From assembly GCA_009774345.1 (NCBI GenBank), contig VSNR01000099.1, positions 1-16,632 on the forward strand: DNA of 16,632 nucleotides, given 5' to 3'. Positions within the stretch are counted from its first letter, which is position 1. Each line of letters starts with the position of its first letter. This document shows positions 14,007 through 16,632 of this stretch, in pieces. This DNA is from Lachnospiraceae bacterium (GTDB lineage: Bacteria > Bacillota > Clostridia > Lachnospirales > Lachnospiraceae). The translations under genes were made by a program, and so were the position numbers. A model generated the notes under the pieces. That model was given only the letters and a program-made list of their open reading frames with translations, searched no databases and was not told the origin of the DNA.

Positions 14007-14391
14007 TGAACTGGTTTTGATTCGAATGGAAAGAGCAGCGGAACTTCTCAAAGATGCCGAAGAGTTATTGATAAATGGTTCTTATAAGTCGGCAAATAAC
14101 AGAGCGTATTATGCGATAGAAAAAGCGATAAACGCATTGTTAATTGATAAGCATATTGAAACGAAAACACATAATGGTGCGTTAAAAATGTTTAATATTG
14201 AGTATGTCAGAATGAAAAACGCATATTTTACAGATGAAGATTATAGGCTGATTGCGAAGGCAGAACAAATACGTAGTGTTTCCGATTATGATGATTTTTA
14301 CGTCGCAAGTAAGGAAGAAACAAAGAAGCAAGTTGAAAATGCGAAGTATCTGATTGCCAAAATAAACGCATATTTTCATCATGAGAGCTAG
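13987..14391 (+). CDS. HEPN-domain protein (UPF0332-like, toxin candidate)
   Basis: The start at 13987 (MEDKYYSELVLIRMERAAEL) lies inside the MNT gene after GGGAGGGAG. Longer readings from 13891 would be embedded in MNT and lack a site. The 134-residue helical protein has the HEPN signature SYKSANNRAYYAIEKAINAL (residues 32-51), a THNG element (61-64), and IRSVSDYDDFYVA (95-107). This resembles the UPF0332/PF05168 branch with R-x3-DYD rather than the RNase motif R-x4-6-H, which I do not find. It may therefore be a weakly active or non-RNase HEPN, or use other residues. Its stop codon TAG (14389-14391) falls inside the left end of the fold-back element at 14388, so the native C-terminus may have been altered by insertion. 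Confidence 0.85.
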   Translation: MEDKYYSELVLIRMERAAELLKDAEELLINGSYKSANNRAYYAIEKAINALLIDKHIETKTHNGALKMFNIEYVRMKNAYFTDEDYRLIAKAEQIRSVSDYDDFYVASKEETKKQVENAKYLIAKINAYFHHES

Positions 14392-14553
14392 TGCTCCATC
14401 CGGCCAGAAATTAGACTCGTGAACCTCCTGCTTTGCACCATTGCGTCGTTAAAATTTCTAGACGATGCCACCGCATCGCCGTCGAAATTTTGCCTAGCAC
14501 TGGCACAAATCATGCGGCCCACAAGTCTAATTCCTGACTGGATAGAGCACTAG
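14388..14553. repeat. 166-bp fold-back (long inverted repeat) element
   Basis: The left end CTAGTGCTC (14388-14396) matches the reverse complement of the right end GAGCACTAG (14545-14553), and similarity continues inward through both arms of about 80 bases. Blocks such as AATTAGACT/AGTCTAATT, AAAATTTC/GAAATTTT and GATGC/GCATC are all preserved. In the first 57 arm positions I count 13 differences, 9 of them transitions. The element carries no coding frame of note. It could be a MITE-like mobile fold-back (ends CTAG, possibly a CTAG or TA target) or a dispersed structured RNA. No clear longer target duplication is visible. Confidence 0.75.
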
Positions 14554-14684
14554 AGTGTGTTTGAAAAATGCTGTCTGCCATATGTGCGTCACAATTTGTG
14601 GGAGATTTACGCTCTAGGAACCAGTATCAAAGTGTGATTGGGATAAAGGGGCATATAAGGTAGGTGGTACTTCGAACAGTGACT

Positions 14685-14735
14685 GATGCCCGCGGGTGTC
14701 CGCCAGCTCCTGTTGACGGTACGCCCACGGGCATT
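14685..14735 (+). terminator. Terminator-like hairpin downstream of the fold-back element
   Basis: GATGCCCG (14685-14692) pairs with CGGGCATT (14728-14735). The helix continues inward, with one C-A mismatch, one G-U pair and a bulged T, to a 14-base loop. TATTTGTTTTTAA follows on the plus strand, so it fits a plus-strand terminator. It also lies eight bases beyond the stop of the minus-strand small gene. The 131 bases between it and the fold-back element (14554-14684) hold no convincing gene and could be a short untranslated transcript. Confidence 0.6.
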
Positions 14736-14743
14736 ATTTGTTT

Positions 14744-14908
14744 TTAATATTCAAGCTCTGAATAATCAAGACCAAAATTTTGTAAAACGATTTTTGCTAT
14801 TTTAATTTGATATTCAAGCTCCTTATTTTCACCTGTTTCAAACGCTTTGATTCTCATTAAATTAACGTATGTGATAATAGCGGCTTGCCGTTGTTCTTCT
14901 AATGCCAC
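14744..14908 (-). CDS. Small helical protein of unknown function, GTG start (twin of the 1495 gene)
   Basis: 54 residues reading MALEEQRQAAIITYVNLMRI, then KAFETGENKELEYQIKIAKI and VLQNFGLDYSELEY. It is short, charged and helical, without membrane segments. The start is a GTG at 14908, placed exactly like the ATG of the 1495 gene: AGGTGATCGT-GTG here, AGGTGATTGT-ATG there. It has its own promoter (14955-14983) with the same TTTACA-17-TATGAT and downstream ATGTAACAA, and the distance from -10 to start codon is 46 bases against 48. It follows the DUF2461 gene on the same strand. The shared leader suggests the two small genes belong to one family or one regulon. I do not know the function. Confidence 0.65.
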   Translation of the reverse strand: MALEEQRQAAIITYVNLMRIKAFETGENKELEYQIKIAKIVLQNFGLDYSELEY

Positions 14909-14954
14909 ACGATCACCTGTCTTTCATGTAATCTGTATTGATTGTTACATTTTT

Positions 14955-14983
14955 ATCATATCAGATGAAAAGAAAAGTGTAAA
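14955..14983 (-). promoter_or_regulatory. Promoter of the 54-aa small gene
   Basis: On the minus strand TTTACA (14983-14978), 17-base spacer, TATGAT (14960-14955), followed by ATGTAACAA. It lies in the gap after the DUF2461 stop codon and matches the promoter at 1418-1446. Confidence 0.65.
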
Positions 14984-15000
14984 GTCAAATAAAACGTTTT

Positions 15001-15684
15001 TCACCTCGACGGCATCTGAAATCCTGCAAGCGCTTTGTTCAGATAATCGTTAAAGGGCTTCATGATTTGAAACAGCTCTGCCGCCTTTGCGACAAATAGT
15101 TCCGCATCCCGCAGCTCCTCGTCTTTTATCGGGTATTCCAGATACCAGCTCTTATATTTCAAATATTTTGCCTGAGGGTGGTCTTTATCATATCCCGCAG
15201 GGACATTCTTTAACGCGTTTCCCTGAACGGTGAAATGTTTCACAAACGATGGTTCCTGTATAATATTTTCCCATTCATTTCCATTCTGAACGATAAAATC
15301 CCGCACCATTGCCGTCGCATCCTTAAACATGTCCGCAAACAAACCGCCGCCTAAAAAGGACTGGCCGCCGGGCTTTATCATCAGGTAATACCCAACAGGG
15401 ACAGGGAGCTTTCCCTGCGCGGATATATGGGCGCGGAATGCAGGAAGATAGGGGGACTTGTCATGACTAAAACGGGTGTCCCTTACAATTTTGAAGGTAA
15501 GGTCTTTGGGATTGTTATGTAAAATGCTGCTGTCAAACTTTCCGATTTCGAGCATTAACGCCTGCAATAAATTTTCAAATTCCGTGTTTGCTCTTTTAAA
15601 GTCATCCTTGTTTGCATGATACCATTCGCGGTTATTATTCATGCTTAATGCCGATAAGTAATCCATAATCAATTGTGTATTCAT
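15001..15684 (-). CDS. DUF2461 (TIGR02453) family protein
   Basis: The 227-residue protein shows the DUF2461 series of motifs in order: LSMNNNREWYHANKDDF (13-29), LTFKIVRDTRFSHDKSPYLP (the conserved FrixRDtRFSxdKsPY block), YYLMIKPGGQSFLGGGLFAD, and later GNALKNVPAGYDKDHPQAKY. Length is normal for the family. The biochemical role is not established; it is a soluble cytoplasmic protein by appearance. It starts behind GAGGAG, 12 bases after the end of the broken sigma-factor gene, and was probably cotranscribed with it, so loss of the sigma factor may leave this gene with readthrough expression only. Confidence 0.9.
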   Translation of the reverse strand: MNTQLIMDYLSALSMNNNREWYHANKDDFKRANTEFENLLQALMLEIGKFDSSILHNNPKDLTFKIVRDTRFSHDKSPYLPAFRAHISAQGKLPVPVGYYLMIKPGGQSFLGGGLFADMFKDATAMVRDFIVQNGNEWENIIQEPSFVKHFTVQGNALKNVPAGYDKDHPQAKYLKYKSWYLEYPIKDEELRDAELFVAKAAELFQIMKPFNDYLNKALAGFQMPSR

Positions 15685-15695
15685 AATATTCTCCT

Positions 15696-16275
15696 CTATG
15701 CGTTCTGGATAATGGAAAGCTGCGTGGAATCCAAAAATTCCTGAATGAGATGCTTCGTGCGCTCGGGAGACGCGTAGGGTTTACAAAAGGAAAAGTCCTG
15801 CGATAAATCGTCAATCTCCTCCATTGCATTTTTTACATCCACCATGGTCTGTATGGGAATTTTTGCAGCGGGCACATAGTCTAGCTGCAACGGGTTGATC
15901 CGATGGTTTTGTATCGCATAATTCACCCTGTCTTTGCAATTGCATTTGCCGCTGCCGTATGCGCCGCAGTATTGTCCCAGAAACTCTGCCATTTTTTTGC
16001 GCACGCGCGATAGCCGCTGACGGTACGCCTCCGGGGTCATTTCGATACCCACGTCGTGAAAGCGCTTTCCCCTCTGAATGAGGACAGGTGCGTAATCATT
16101 TTCAGCAGAATGTCCTGCGTGGCGTCCTCCGCGTCTGCAAATGTACCAAGCATTCGCAAGGACATATTAAATACAATGTCCTGCACACTGGCAATGAGCA
16201 TTTCAAGTGCCTTTTTGTCACCTGCGGTGGCTTCCGCGACAAAGCCTGTAGTTCTTCGTTCGTTTTATTTTTCAT
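15696..16275 (-). pseudogene. Broken ECF-like sigma-70 factor (frameshift plus internal deletion)
   Basis: The ATG (16275-16273) follows AGGAGG at seven bases and reads MKNKTNEELQA. The frame then shifts (about 16243-16248) and continues in the next frame as FVAEATAGDKKALEMLIASV, reaching MSLRMLGTFADAEDATQDIL and SSFRGESAFTTWV, a clear sigma region 2. That frame meets a TGA at 16039-16037. A third frame resumes at once with EMTPEAYRQRLSRVRKKMAE, the helix-turn-helix of region 4, and a Cys-containing tail (GSGKCNCKDRVNYAIQNHRI). The linker and the first part of region 4 expected between FTTWV and EMTPEAYRQ are absent, so a deletion joined the two. The gene cannot make an intact sigma factor. 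The DUF2461 gene follows. Confidence 0.8.
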
Positions 16276-16296
16276 AGATTTTAACCTCCTGCTATA

Positions 16297-16632
16297 TTAG
16301 ACAACGCGCTCCTGCCTGTGTGACACTTTTTTTGCAATTTTTTCAAAATCATCTAAATTCTTCTTGAAGGCGGTTTCCCACGTTTGGGGCAGGATTGGTA
16401 AGTCCTCATAACGCCACTTTAAAAAAGTAGCGGATTGTCTGTTAAGATAATCGCTACATAAAGGGAAATAATATTCGATTTTTATATCATTTTTTGAATT
16501 TCTCCGACAAACTGGAAGTTATCGTTCAAATTTTTCTATATTTTTAATTATTACATCTGAACAATAAAACTCAAGTTCATCTTCTTCATAATCTCCAACT
16601 TCATACTTTGAACTATTTTCATACCCTTTTAT
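16297..16632 (-). pseudogene. Unrecognised gene at the right edge with an in-frame stop
   Basis: One minus-strand frame enters from the edge as GYENSSKYEVGDYEEDELEF and reaches KNIEKFER, then a TAA at 16521-16519. The same frame then goes on as LPVCRRNSKNDIKIEYYFPL and KWRYEDLPILPQTWETAFKK, ending QERVV at a TAA (16299-16297). Both halves look coding, no suitable start codon follows the internal stop, and the frame is unchanged. A nonsense mutation in one gene is the simplest reading; two separate fragments are possible. It ends 21 bases before the sigma pseudogene. The family is not recognised. Confidence 0.4.

Noticed and set aside
14388..14553. CRISPR array or riboswitch as explanation of the repeat
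   Set aside because: It is a single inverted repeat without regularly spaced direct repeats, and it does not precede a metabolic gene on either strand.

Overview
The window looks like a Firmicutes chromosome segment, most likely of the class Clostridia (Lachnospiraceae-like). This is inferred from strong AGGAGG ribosome-binding sites, consensus sigma-A promoters (TTGACA-17-TATAAT at 1265-1293 and 9170-9198), two BlaI/M56 regulator pairs, a Y-polymerase/YolD pair, an AzgA-type purine permease and many small membrane proteins. No rRNA, tRNA, CRISPR array, integrase or transposase gene was seen.

Left part (1-1740). The edge carries decayed genes: a frameshifted minus-strand gene and a plus-strand 3' fragment. 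Next is an autoregulatory-looking minus-strand pair, a small Xre-type HTH protein and a DUF6442-like membrane protein. Their perfect promoter has a 12-bp palindrome between -35 and -10. Beside it is a relic of the 3' end of an M56 gene, then a 63-aa helical gene (1495-1686) with its own promoter and a bidirectional terminator.

Centre left, minus strand (1738-6084). A BlaI-type repressor and its M56 (BlaR1-like) antirepressor form a two-gene operon under a promoter covered by inverted BlaI-like half-sites. A Y-family DNA polymerase overlaps a YolD-like gene; together they are a translesion cassette.

Centre right, plus strand (6251-14391). A purine permease is followed by a B12-binding-type radical SAM protein whose well-placed start position holds ACG instead of ATG, then a terminator. 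A pair of overlapping membrane-protein genes follows. A second BlaI/M56 operon has a hairpin-rich leader and a different sensor ectodomain. Last is an MNT nucleotidyltransferase/HEPN pair, a toxin-antitoxin-like module.

Right part (14388-16632). A 166-bp near-perfect fold-back element abuts the HEPN gene and supplies its stop codon. A terminator-like hairpin follows. Then, on the minus strand, come a second small helical gene (14744-14908) whose promoter and leader closely match those of the 1495 gene, a DUF2461 gene, an ECF-like sigma-factor pseudogene (frameshift plus internal deletion) and an unrecognised gene fragment with an in-frame stop at the edge.

The most interesting items are the twin small genes with a shared promoter/leader, the fold-back element whose arm differences favour G-U pairing on the minus-strand RNA, a repeated GCCCCATGC hairpin downstream of two other hairpins, the ACG start, and the two BlaI/M56 systems with non-PBP sensor domains and no beta-lactamase nearby.
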